Assembly: GCA_036521995.1 (NCBI GenBank)
Contig: DATDGR010000266.1
Coordinates: 1 to 15,733, forward strand
Origin: Gp13-AA77 sp036521995
GTDB taxonomy: Bacteria; Acidobacteriota; Terriglobia; UBA7540
Reading direction: 5' to 3'
Length of the DNA: 15,733 bases
This document shows positions 6,417 to 14,246 of this stretch, piece after piece; position 1 is the first letter of the stretch; each line of letters opens with the position of its first letter. Both the position numbers and the translations under genes were made by a program. Under the pieces are notes generated by a model. The model searched no databases and had not been told where the DNA came from. It was given only the letters and a program-made list of their open reading frames with translations.

Positions 6417-9071
6417 CTATTCGTACCGTAAGGCGACCATCGGGTCTACCTTTGTCGCACGCCGGCCGGGAACGTAACAGGCAGCCAGCGCCACAGAGAT
6501 GAGAATCAGCGATACCGCTGTGAAGGTCAGCGGATCCGTGGGCTTCACCCCATAAAGCATGCTGGATAAGAAGCGAGTCAGAGGGAATGCGGCCACAATT
6601 CCGATGCCCACGCCAATCACCGTCAAGCTCATCCCTCCAGTCACAACCAGCCTCAGCACCTCACGCTTTTGTGCGCCCAATGCCATGCGAATGCCAATTT
6701 CATGCGTGCGCTGTGACACCGAATAGGCGATCACGCCGAAGAGGCCCACCACGCCCAGCAGCAGCGCCATCCCGCCCGCCAATGCCAGCATCACCATGGT
6801 GAATGAAGTGCGCGCCATCGACTTGGTGTAGTAATACTCCAGTGTGTGAACCTGGTACAGCGGAAGATCGGAGTCCACGGACCCTACTGCTCGCCGGACC
6901 TCATTCATCAAGCTCTCCGAGCCGGCGCGTGGTGTGCGGAGGGCGAAGATAGGGTTGAGAACGAACCCTTGGGCGTCCGTTATGGGCCAGTAAGCCGTCG
7001 CCGGAGCTTTCTGGCTGGTTCCGTCATCGTAGACGTTTCCGACGACGCCCACGATCTGCCGCCAGTCCCTGGGGCCTCGACCGATTTGCTTGCCAAGTGC
7101 ATCCGCCGGATTATGCCAATACTCGCGCGCGAGGCTCTCCGATACGATAGCCGCGGGGCGATTGTTCAATACCTCGTTCCAGGTGAAATCGCGGCCGGCG
7201 AGGATGGGAATGCCCATGGTTGTGAAAAAGCTTGGCGAAATCCAAAACATCCGGCGAGCCGGCTGGAGCTGGCCCTCAAGCATGCGATCCTTTACATACA
7301 GGAGATCGCTCTCGGCGCCCGCATCCATGGGCACGGCCCCACTAATATCGGCAGAAGAGATGCCGGGAAGCGCTTCGATCCTCTGGAGCATCGCCTGATC
7401 CATACGGATGAGTTGTTCGGGAGCCTTGGCTGTTGCCCCGGGAATATGGACATGGAATGTCTCAACTTCGGCTGGCGCCGTGAATCCCGGCTGAACGAGC
7501 AGCAGGGCTCGGAAAGTACGGATCATGAGGCCGGAACTCACGAGCAAGACAAGAGCCAGGCCTACCTGGATAACCACGAGCGCGTTTCGGGCCCGGCGGC
7601 GCTCCCGACCGGCGCTCACAGAGCGGCCCGTTTCGCGCCATCCAGTCCCCGGGCGAACGCCCGCATATCTGAGGGCCGGTATCGAGCCGAGCAAAAGAGC
7701 TGCCACCATCGTGACGCCCAAGGCAAAGAGCAAAACGAACCCGTCGATGCCAATGTCATTAAGGCGGGGCAAATCGCTCGGCGCCCAAGCGATCAGGACC
7801 CGCAAGCCACCATAAGCAAACAGCAAGCCGAGCGCACCGCCAATCGCCGCCAGCACGAGGCTTTCAAGCAACAAACCACCAGCGATACGTTCGCGGCTGG
7901 CGCCCAAAGCCGCTCGAATGGCCAACTCCTGTTGCCGCCCTTCAACTCTGACCAAAAGAAGGTTGGCCACGTTTGCGCAGGCGATCAGCAGCACCAGGCC
8001 GATCCCACCCATCAAAACCCACAAGACCTTGCCGACGTCGCCTATGATGGTTTGCTTCAGTGGCTGCAGATTCGGCGCCATCCGCGACTCTTGGTAAAAC
8101 TTGAGCGCCGTGGGAAAACCTCTCATTCCGATCGGTATCATGCGAGCCACGTCTGCGCTGGCTTGCGCCAGCGTCACTCCCGGCTTGAGCCTGGCAACTG
8201 CAAAGTAGTTGTAGCCCGGTCCGGACGTGTCCGCCCCTTGAGTGCCCGTGCGATTCCATTTGAGAGGCAGCAGTATGGCCAGATCGGCCATGTCCAGGAA
8301 ACGAAAGCGTTGCGGTAGCACTCCGATGATTATGCTGGGCTTGCCATCCACATCGATGGTTTTGCCAATCACGGAACGGTCGCCGCCGAACTGGCTGCGC
8401 CAGTAACCATAGGTGATCATCGCTGTGCCCGGGCTGCCCGGCACATCGTCCGCCCGCGTGAAGGAGCGTCCGGAGAGAGGTGTGACTCCCAGGATTGGGA
8501 GTACACCGTCAGTCACGCCGAGAGCTGGCACGTGTTCCGGCCGTCCGAGGCCGGTGACGTTGACTGAGAAGAGCGCGGCACCGAATCCCGTGAAGTAAAG
8601 ACCAATGTCCTCGAAAGTGCGGTTATTCTCTCGAAAGGTAAAGTAATCCCCTGGAGCTAAAGGCCAGTTGAACTGGTTGATGCCAGGAAGATCGAGCCCT
8701 ACTTCTACGAGTCTCTCCTGGTGCGGATAGGGCAGAGGCTTCAGCAGGACGCCGTTCACCACGCTGAAAATAGCCGTTGTCGCCCCGATGCCGAGGGCGA
8801 GGGAGAGAACCGCAACGGCAGCAAAGCCGGGATTACGCCGGAGCTGCCGCAGTCCAAAGCGAAGGCCCTGCCGTAAGTGCTCGAGCCAACCGAAACTCCA
8901 CACCTCCCGGGTGTCTTCCTTGACCCGCGTCACGTTTCCAAACTTGCGCAATGCGGCATAACGCGCTTCCTCCGGTGACATCCCGCGATCAATGTTGTCC
9001 TGCGTCTCCTGCTCGATGTGGTCGCGAATGTCCTGGTCAAGATCGTTCAGCATGTTCTTTGATCGCTTCAT
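6417..9071 (-). CDS. ADOP-type MacB/FtsX permease, intact
   Basis: An 884-residue inner-membrane permease with two MacB/FtsX halves fused in one chain and no ATPase. ADOP function is not established; by family, MacB-like proteins drive export or mechanotransmission using a separate ATPase, and none is encoded nearby. Visible order: a soluble helical prefix (1-60, LDQDIRDHIEQETQDN, RYAALRKFGNVTRVKED); a transmembrane helix at about 83-104; a periplasmic core domain at 105-345; an FtsX three-helix region at 350-470 containing GLVLLIACANVANLLLVR; a helix near 497-515; a second periplasmic domain at about 525-745; and a final FtsX region at about 755-875 ending RRATKVDPMVALRYE. ATG 9071 lies 6 nt after the stop of the preceding permease. 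GAGG in that stop region serves as ribosome site, so translation is probably coupled. It is the only complete permease of the three. Confidence 0.93.
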   Translation of the reverse strand: MKRSKNMLNDLDQDIRDHIEQETQDNIDRGMSPEEARYAALRKFGNVTRVKEDTREVWSFGWLEHLRQGLRFGLRQLRRNPGFAAVAVLSLALGIGATTAIFSVVNGVLLKPLPYPHQERLVEVGLDLPGINQFNWPLAPGDYFTFRENNRTFEDIGLYFTGFGAALFSVNVTGLGRPEHVPALGVTDGVLPILGVTPLSGRSFTRADDVPGSPGTAMITYGYWRSQFGGDRSVIGKTIDVDGKPSIIIGVLPQRFRFLDMADLAILLPLKWNRTGTQGADTSGPGYNYFAVARLKPGVTLAQASADVARMIPIGMRGFPTALKFYQESRMAPNLQPLKQTIIGDVGKVLWVLMGGIGLVLLIACANVANLLLVRVEGRQQELAIRAALGASRERIAGGLLLESLVLAAIGGALGLLFAYGGLRVLIAWAPSDLPRLNDIGIDGFVLLFALGVTMVAALLLGSIPALRYAGVRPGTGWRETGRSVSAGRERRRARNALVVIQVGLALVLLVSSGLMIRTFRALLLVQPGFTAPAEVETFHVHIPGATAKAPEQLIRMDQAMLQRIEALPGISSADISGAVPMDAGAESDLLYVKDRMLEGQLQPARRMFWISPSFFTTMGIPILAGRDFTWNEVLNNRPAAIVSESLAREYWHNPADALGKQIGRGPRDWRQIVGVVGNVYDDGTSQKAPATAYWPITDAQGFVLNPIFALRTPRAGSESLMNEVRRAVGSVDSDLPLYQVHTLEYYYTKSMARTSFTMVMLALAGGMALLLGVVGLFGVIAYSVSQRTHEIGIRMALGAQKREVLRLVVTGGMSLTVIGVGIGIVAAFPLTRFLSSMLYGVKPTDPLTFTAVSLILISVALAACYVPGRRATKVDPMVALRYE

Positions 9072-9077
9072 GGGTCC

Positions 9078-11747
9078 TCATTCGTAGCGCAGCGCCACCA
9101 TGGGATCGACCTTGGTCGCCCGGCGCGCGGGAAGATAGCCCGCCAACAAGGCCGTAGCGGACAGGAGACCCGCAGCGGCGAGGATGGTTACCGGATCGCG
9201 CGCGCCTAGTCCAAAGAGCATGCCTTGGAGCAACTGCGTCGTGGCCAGCGACAGACACACGCCGGCAATGACGCCGGCAGTTAGAACGAAGACTACGTCG
9301 CGCATTACCAATCCCAGAATCGATTCCCGCCGTGCGCCCAGCGCCATGCGGATACCGATTTCGGTCTGGCGCTGCCTTACCAGATAACTCAGCGTACCGT
9401 AGAGTCCGACCATCGCCAGCAGTAGCGCCAGAGTCCCGAAAAACGCGGAAAGGAGCGCCAGCAGGCGCTCGTGGACCAGCGAGTCATTCACTTGCTCGGC
9501 CAGGGTGTGGAACTGGAGAGGAATCTCATGGTTCACACCTCCCACCGCGGCTTGGATGGGCGCAGCCAACGCCGACGGCGGTATGCCGGTTCGCAGCTCG
9601 AAGCTTTCTGATTCGGAATGATCCGGGTCCTGGGTAGCGGGAAAGTACGCGGTGGGCGGAGCGTCTGCGCGGACCGAAAGGTACTTGGCGTCCTTCACCA
9701 ATCCAACGACTTCGATCGGAGCGGCCGGCTGGCAACCGATGCTAACCATCCGGAATGTCTTGCCGATTGGGTTCAGATTCGGGAAGAACCGGCGCGCCAA
9801 GGTCTGGCTGATAATCGCCACCGGCGCAGAGCTCGCCGTGTCATCGCTGGTGAAATTCCTTCCCGCCAGCATAGGCATCCGTAATGTCTTGAAGAAGCCG
9901 GGCGAAACACAGTTGAACCAGGCCACAGCGTCACGGTCCGCCAGGCCTTTGGACCAGTCCGTCTGGATCCACTGGTTCCAGCCCCGGCGGCTTATCGGCG
10001 TGAACAGAGACCGTCCGACGGAGACGACGCCGGGCAGGGCGCCGAGCCGGCGCTCGATCTCATCGAAGGTCGCAAGTTGCCGGTCTGGGGGCACCTTCGC
10101 GGCGTGAAGATCAGTGTCAACCAGCAGGACGTTGTTGCGGTCGAAGCCAATGTCGAGAGTGACCAGTTTGGCGAAGCTGCGCAGCAACAGCCCGGCAGCC
10201 ACGAGCAGAACCACCGAGAGCGCCACTTGGCCTGCCACGATCCACTTGCGAAGCGCGAACCGCATCCTACCCCCGCCCTCGGCCGCCGGACCGCCCCTCA
10301 TCGCAGAGGCCAGCGAGACTCGGGTGTAGCGCAGCGCGGGCAGAAGCCCGAAGAGGATGCCTGTCAGCGCCGCGAGGGGAAGGGTGAATCCGAGCACGCG
10401 GCCGTCAAGCGAAAGGTTCAGGAAAACGCTGTTCTGGGCGGTCGAGAGATAGCGGACTAGCAGGGCGGTACCCCAGCGCGCGAACAGAATTCCCAGTAAC
10501 GCTCCGGCAGAAGAGAGGAGGATTGCTTCGGTCATCAACTGTCGAATCAGCCGAAGACGGCTGGCTCCGATGGCCTGCCTCACGGGGATCTCTCTTTGTC
10601 GAGCGGAGCCGCGCGCCAGCATCAGGCTGGCGATGTTGGCGCAGGCGATCAGCAGCACCAGCCCGACCACGGCCATCAACACGCGCAGCGGCTCATTGAA
10701 CTGCTGCCGCAGTTGGGAGATGCCGGTTGCTGCGGGAGCCGTTACCAGGGTTTGACTCACGAACCGTCGCTGCTGGTTGGTGGACCGGCCCTGGGGCAGC
10801 GCGCCGGCGAAAACCTCAGGCGAAAGGACTTCTAGGCGGGCGCTCAGCCGCGCCAGGCTGACTCCCGGCTTGATGCGGCCAGCAACCTGCAGCCACCACC
10901 AGGAGCGCTGGTCGAGGCGCGAATTCTTGCCGTCAAAGATCGCTGCGGCGCAAACCGGCACCGCGACGTCGAACCTCTGTCCCACTTCCATGCCGAAGAA
11001 GCCCGGCGGGGCAACGCCAACGACCTCGAAGGGATGATTGTCAAGAGAGAGCGTGCCGCCGATGGCACCGGCCGATCCTCCGCCGTGGTCTTGCCAGAAA
11101 CCATAGCTGAGCAGGGCGGCTGCGGGGCAGCCGCGCCGGTCGTCAGAGGGCACGAGCAGGCGTCCTGCGGCGGGCCGAAGCCCCAGGGTGTGAAGAAATT
11201 GCCGCTCACCCAGATCCCGCTCGCCTGGTGAACCAAGCCTCCCTGAGAGAGGTCGAATTTGTCCGTGGACCAGGCAAAGACTCCGGAAAAAACATCCTGT
11301 CGGTCGCGCACTTGCTCCCACAGAGGGTTGGTGAAAATGGGGTCGGCCTGACCTGGCGAGCGCGGCGGTCGCATCTCGACTTGCAGGATTTCGTCAGGCC
11401 TTTCGACGGGCAGCATCCGCAGCATGACCGAATCGATCAGGCTGAAAATCGCGGTATTGGCCCCGATTCCCAGCGCAAGCGTTAGCAAAGCAACCGCCGT
11501 GAAGCCGGGATTCTTGGCTAGCATGCGCAGGCTGTAGTGAACGTCTTGCCCTAATTGCTCAAGCCAACCGAAACTCCACACCTCCCGCGTATCCTCCTTG
11601 ACCCGCGCGACGTTTCTACTTGCGCAAGGCCGCATAACGCGCTTCCTCCGGCGACATCCCGCGATTGATGTTGTCCTGCGTTTCCCGGTCGATGTGGTCG
11701 CGAATATCCTGGTCGAGACCTTCAAGCAGCTTCTTGCGCCGTCTCAT
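9078..11747 (-). pseudogene. ADOP-type MacB/FtsX permease with two frameshifts
   Basis: This is the first permease after padR, beginning at ATG 11747 in a 4-nt ATGA overlap with the padR stop. The prefix MRRRKKLLEGLDQDIRDHID to RYAALRK reads correctly, then hits TAG at 11618-11616. Compared with the paralogue's RKFGNV, two bases are missing there. The correct frame resumes as NVARVKEDTREVWSFGWLEQL, through a transmembrane helix and into the first periplasmic domain, to SGIWVSGNFFT near 11189. A second break, one base missing at about 11186-11191, moves it to TLGLRPAAGRLLVPSDDRR. From there a long uninterrupted frame runs to 9078 with both FtsX regions, GLVLLIACANIASLMLARG, and the same C-terminus as the next gene. 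The two deletions sum to three bases; restored length would be about 890 aa. As given, no full protein can be made without frameshifting. A sequencing error is possible. Confidence 0.9.
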
Positions 11748-12106
11748 GCTTGGTCCTCCGGCTCGGCCGGCCGGAGGATGCGCGCAATCGCTCCCGCCAG
11801 CTTGTCCCACTTGCTGGTCTCAACCGCCAGTTGCCTACGCCCTTTGAGCGTCAGCCGGTAGAACTTCGCACGCCGATTGTTCTCCGACGTGCCTTCCTGC
11901 ACCGAAATCCATCCTCGCCTGATAAGCCGGTGAAGGGCTGGGTAAAGCGACCCCTGCTCGACCTGGAGCACGTCGTCGGAGCGGAATTCGATCGCCTTGG
12001 CAATGGCATGGCCGTGCGCCGGGCCCAGCAGCAGTGTGCGGAGGATCAGCAGGTCCAGGGTTCCTTGCAGCAGTTCGATGCGTTCTCGCTGTTCTTTAGT
12101 AGACAT
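11744..12106 (-). CDS. PadR-family transcriptional regulator
   Basis: A 120-residue DNA-binding regulator of the PadR family, the short type carrying mainly the winged-helix domain. The family signature is clear: LLQGTLDLLILRTLLLGPAHGHAIA (12-36) for the first helices, QGSLYPALHRLIRRGWI (51-67) for the recognition helix, and RRAKFYRLTLKGRRQL (78-93) for the wing. PadR proteins of this length are the standard partner of ADOP genes in Acidobacteriota and usually act as dimeric repressors of their own operon. The gene heads the permease operon, and its TGA overlaps the first permease ATG by 4 nt (ATGA). Its start codon lies within one arm of an inverted repeat flanking its promoter, so self-repression is likely. 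The effector is unknown. Confidence 0.93.
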   Translation of the reverse strand: MSTKEQRERIELLQGTLDLLILRTLLLGPAHGHAIAKAIEFRSDDVLQVEQGSLYPALHRLIRRGWISVQEGTSENNRRAKFYRLTLKGRRQLAVETSKWDKLAGAIARILRPAEPEDQA

Positions 12107-12141
12107 TCTAGGTTAAAATACCGCCCTTCAGGTAGAATGTC
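12102..12141. promoter_or_regulatory. 9-bp inverted repeat around the padR promoter (candidate operator)
   Basis: GACATTCTA (12102-12110) and TAGAATGTC (12133-12141) are exact reverse complements separated by 22 bp. Their centres are 31 bp apart, close to three helical turns, so both lie on the same face of DNA. One arm overlaps the -35 box and the other overlaps the transcription start and padR start codon. The arms carry the ACAT/ATGT tetranucleotides found in classical PadR boxes. Binding by this PadR is inferred, not shown. Confidence 0.6.
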
Positions 12142-12143
12142 AA
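12115..12143 (-). promoter_or_regulatory. padR-ADOP operon promoter
   Basis: On the minus strand a perfect -35 TTGACA (12143-12138), an optimal 17-bp spacer and a -10 TATTTT (12120-12115) form a convincing sigma-70-type promoter. Only 8 nt separate the -10 from the padR ATG at 12106. Transcription would therefore start at or within a base or two of the ATG, giving a leaderless or nearly leaderless mRNA. There is no Shine-Dalgarno sequence before this ATG, which fits that reading. Confidence 0.7.
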
Positions 12144-12508
12144 GGTGAAAGTGACGAGAGGGAGCGGCAGAGTAATGAGTAGCCGGCTAGGAGCGAGTTA
12201 TCCCCGGGCGCCCGGACTCCATGCCGCTACTGACCATCTAACTCGCCCCCTAAACCGTTACACGCGAGTCGCTGACCCGTAACAAACGAGGGTGCTGGTT
12301 AGCATGAGGTCGCGAGAATGAACACAAGGCCGCTCGCGCACCGTCGATGTGACCGAGGGAGACACCCCTCGCGCTGCCGCGGCGCAGGGTGGCCGGTGTG
12401 CCCCATGAAATAGTAGGCGACCTTAGGCGCCCCTCGAATGCATCCAAATTCTTAGCGAGCGCGCTCGGCAGATTCGAAATACAAAGATCGAAGCGCAAGG
12501 AGGCAATC
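12144..12508. other. Intergenic region upstream of the SDR gene
   Basis: This is 365 bp between the divergent padR and SDR genes with no credible coding frame. It contains two perfect 12-bp palindromes: CCGGGCGCCCGG (12204-12215) and CGAGCGCGCTCG (12456-12467). The second is centred about 47 bp upstream of the SDR ATG and could be an operator. I find no convincing promoter for the SDR gene and no RNA gene. Confidence 0.4.
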
Positions 12509-13312
12509 ATGAAAATCGTAGTCGTCGGCGGCAGTGGACTTATCGGATCAAAGCTCGTCAACAAGCTTCGTGAGGAGAGACAGGAGGCAGTGGCGGCATC
12601 ACCTAACTCAGGTTTCAACACTCTCACATGCGAGGGACTGGCCGAAGTGCTGAAGGGTGCGGTAGTGGTCGTAGATGTAACGAACTCTCCTTCCTGGGAG
12701 GACGCGGCGGTGATGAACTTCTTCGAGACATCAACCCGTAACCTCCTTGCCTATGAAGCGGCCGCAGGCGTAGGACATCATGTTGCGTTGTCAGTCGTAG
12801 GCACTGAACGTCTGCTCGCCAGCGGTTTCTTCCGCGCAAAAATGGCTCAGGAGAACCTGATCAAAGGCTCCTCGATTCCCTATTCAATTGTCCGCGCGAC
12901 GCAGTTCTTCGAATTCGTCAAAAGCATCGCCGATTTTTCCACCGACGGCGACAAAGTACGCCTGCCACCTGCGCTGATCCGGCCTATGGCGGCTGACGAT
13001 GTCGCCAGTGCGGTAGGCCGGGTCGCGACGGGCTTACCTGTAAATGGCACCGTTGAGGTCGGGGGCCCGGAACAGTTCCGTCTCGATGAACTCGTCCGAC
13101 AGGGTCTAACCGCCCACAAGGATCCGCGAGAAGTCGTCACAGACCCACACGCTCGCTACTACGGCATTGAGCTGAGCGACCGCGCTCTTCTTCCCGGGGA
13201 TAACGCCAGACTCGGTGAGACGCGCTTCAAAACCTGGCTCACACAATCCGCAGCACAAAACCCGAGTAGGAATGTGCAGACCGCAGTGAAAACAGCGGGG
13301 GTCACCCACTAG
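12509..13312 (+). CDS. Atypical SDR / NmrA-like NAD(P)-binding protein
   Basis: A 267-residue cytosolic Rossmann-fold protein of the atypical short-chain dehydrogenase group (SDR_a5/NmrA-like). Members act as oxidoreductases or as redox sensors that bind NAD(P) without catalysis. The nucleotide-binding loop VVVGGSGLIGSKLV lies at residues 4-17. The region equivalent to the SDR Y-x-x-x-K pair reads FFRAK, so the lysine is kept but the tyrosine is replaced by Phe. YSIVRATQFFEF and PMAADDVASAV are typical later elements. The start at 12509 was chosen over an in-frame start 120 nt upstream because AAGGAGG (12497-12503) sits 5 nt before it and the Rossmann beta-strand begins directly at MKIVVVGG. 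It stands alone, divergent from padR. The substrate cannot be deduced. Confidence 0.88.
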   Translation: MKIVVVGGSGLIGSKLVNKLREERQEAVAASPNSGFNTLTCEGLAEVLKGAVVVVDVTNSPSWEDAAVMNFFETSTRNLLAYEAAAGVGHHVALSVVGTERLLASGFFRAKMAQENLIKGSSIPYSIVRATQFFEFVKSIADFSTDGDKVRLPPALIRPMAADDVASAVGRVATGLPVNGTVEVGGPEQFRLDELVRQGLTAHKDPREVVTDPHARYYGIELSDRALLPGDNARLGETRFKTWLTQSAAQNPSRNVQTAVKTAGVTH

Positions 13313-13383
13313 TCCTCGGTCTATTGAGGTAAACGCTAGGCGGATGTTTCGCATCGAGGCCTTCGTCGAGTGGAAGGCTGCTC

Positions 13384-13834
13384 TTGAATGAAAATCGATA
13401 TCGCGCGGTTATTGTCGGCGGCGGCTTCGGTGGGCTTTATGCGGCCCGGGAGTTCGCTGGAGCTCCGGTCAGCATAACTGTCATCGATAAACGGAACTAC
13501 CACCTTTTCCGTCCCATACTTTTACCAGGTGGCCACCGGCCTGTTGTCTCCTGATGTAATTTCCGGGCCGCTGCGCTCGATCCTCAGCCGACAGCGCAAC
13601 GTCGAAGTGCTGATGGACGAAGTGATCGGCGTCCATGCCGACAAGCGAGTGGTTCGCCTGAAGCGGGGTCACGTCTCCTATGACTACCTCGTACTTGCCA
13701 CCGGTATCCAATACAACTATTTTGGACACGACGAGTGGAGGGGGGCCACCACTGGGGACTTGGCGGGCCTCGCGCTGGCGCGCTGCGCGCCGGTTGGTGG
13801 CGTCATACGAGTGGACTTCAGGCGGGCGAATTGA
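13384..13834 (+). pseudogene. Truncated, frameshifted NADH dehydrogenase-like (NDH-2) flavoprotein
   Basis: This is the N-terminal piece of a type-II NADH dehydrogenase / FAD-dependent pyridine nucleotide oxidoreductase, normally about 400 or more residues. From TTG 13384 (GGAAGG six bases upstream) it reads NRYRAVIVGGGFGGLYAAREF, the FAD-binding GxGxxG loop, then TVIDKRNYHLFRPIL. A run of four T (13520-13523), where three are expected, shifts the frame. The first frame ends within about 12 codons. The correct continuation is in the next frame: QVATGLLSPDVISGPLRSIL, YDYLVLATGIQYNYFGHDEW. Family resemblance stops at DEW (13738). The last 31 codons, to TGA at 13834, look unrelated. The NADH-binding domain and C-terminus are absent. 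This is a broken gene on two counts, though the extra T alone could be a sequencing error. Confidence 0.85.
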
Positions 13835-14246
13835 GTAACGGTGCGGCGATCGGCGAATGCCCATAATCCCTTCTAGACCAGGGGTCGGACCGTCTTCGTC
13901 TCGGGAGCGACCTCTGGATAATGTATATACATGCATGTGGCTGCCCACTGGATCTGCGACCCGACATGGCCATACTTTCCGTGCGGCCGGGACATCCAGG
14001 AGCTGAGCGACTTTACTCTACCCTATGCCGTTACGGGGGATCGATCGGACAGAACCACCTGCGCCACAAACGACGGAACCACAGCTTGCATGGGTTTCTT
14101 CTCCATTTCCTTTCGCGTCCGACTGAGTCCGCCGGCAACCGCGCATCAGAGCGTGGGCAGATTTCCATTCGGGCCTCGCTTGGCTCGGGTTCTCCTTACC
14201 GGCGGAGCTTATTGTCACGTTTCCGCGCCGGAGTCTCGTGCCAGCC
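13739..14246. other. Unassigned segment after the NDH-2 break
   Basis: About 500 bp between the end of NDH-2 resemblance and the stop of the repeat protein. Open frames of up to about 115 codons exist on both strands, but none has a ribosome site plus a recognisable domain. It opens with a G-rich stretch (GGGGGGCCACCACTGGGG, 13741-13758) and holds the overlapping palindromes ATGTATATACAT (13921-13932) and ACATGCATGT (13929-13938). It may be a remnant of inserted DNA that removed the rest of the NDH-2 gene. I cannot identify it. Confidence 0.4.

Noticed and set aside
6846..8318. 490-codon plus-strand open frame opposite the intact ADOP gene
   Set aside because: It is antisense to a clear permease gene, has low-complexity composition with no domain or ribosome site, and is explained by GC-rich codon bias on the other strand.
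11172..11630. Programmed frameshifting in the first ADOP gene
   Set aside because: The two shifts are of different kinds, with no classical slippery heptamer or stimulatory element visible, and paralogues read through in one frame. Mutation or sequencing error is simpler.
5554..12106. An ABC ATPase partner or membrane-fusion protein for the permeases (complete MacAB-TolC type system)
   Set aside because: I looked for Walker A/B or signature motifs and for periplasmic adaptor features in all real frames of the window and found none; the permeases are orphans here.
12389..12508. Longer N-terminus for the SDR protein
   Set aside because: The 40 extra residues are not Rossmann-like, and the strong AAGGAGG site lies just before the internal ATG at 12509.
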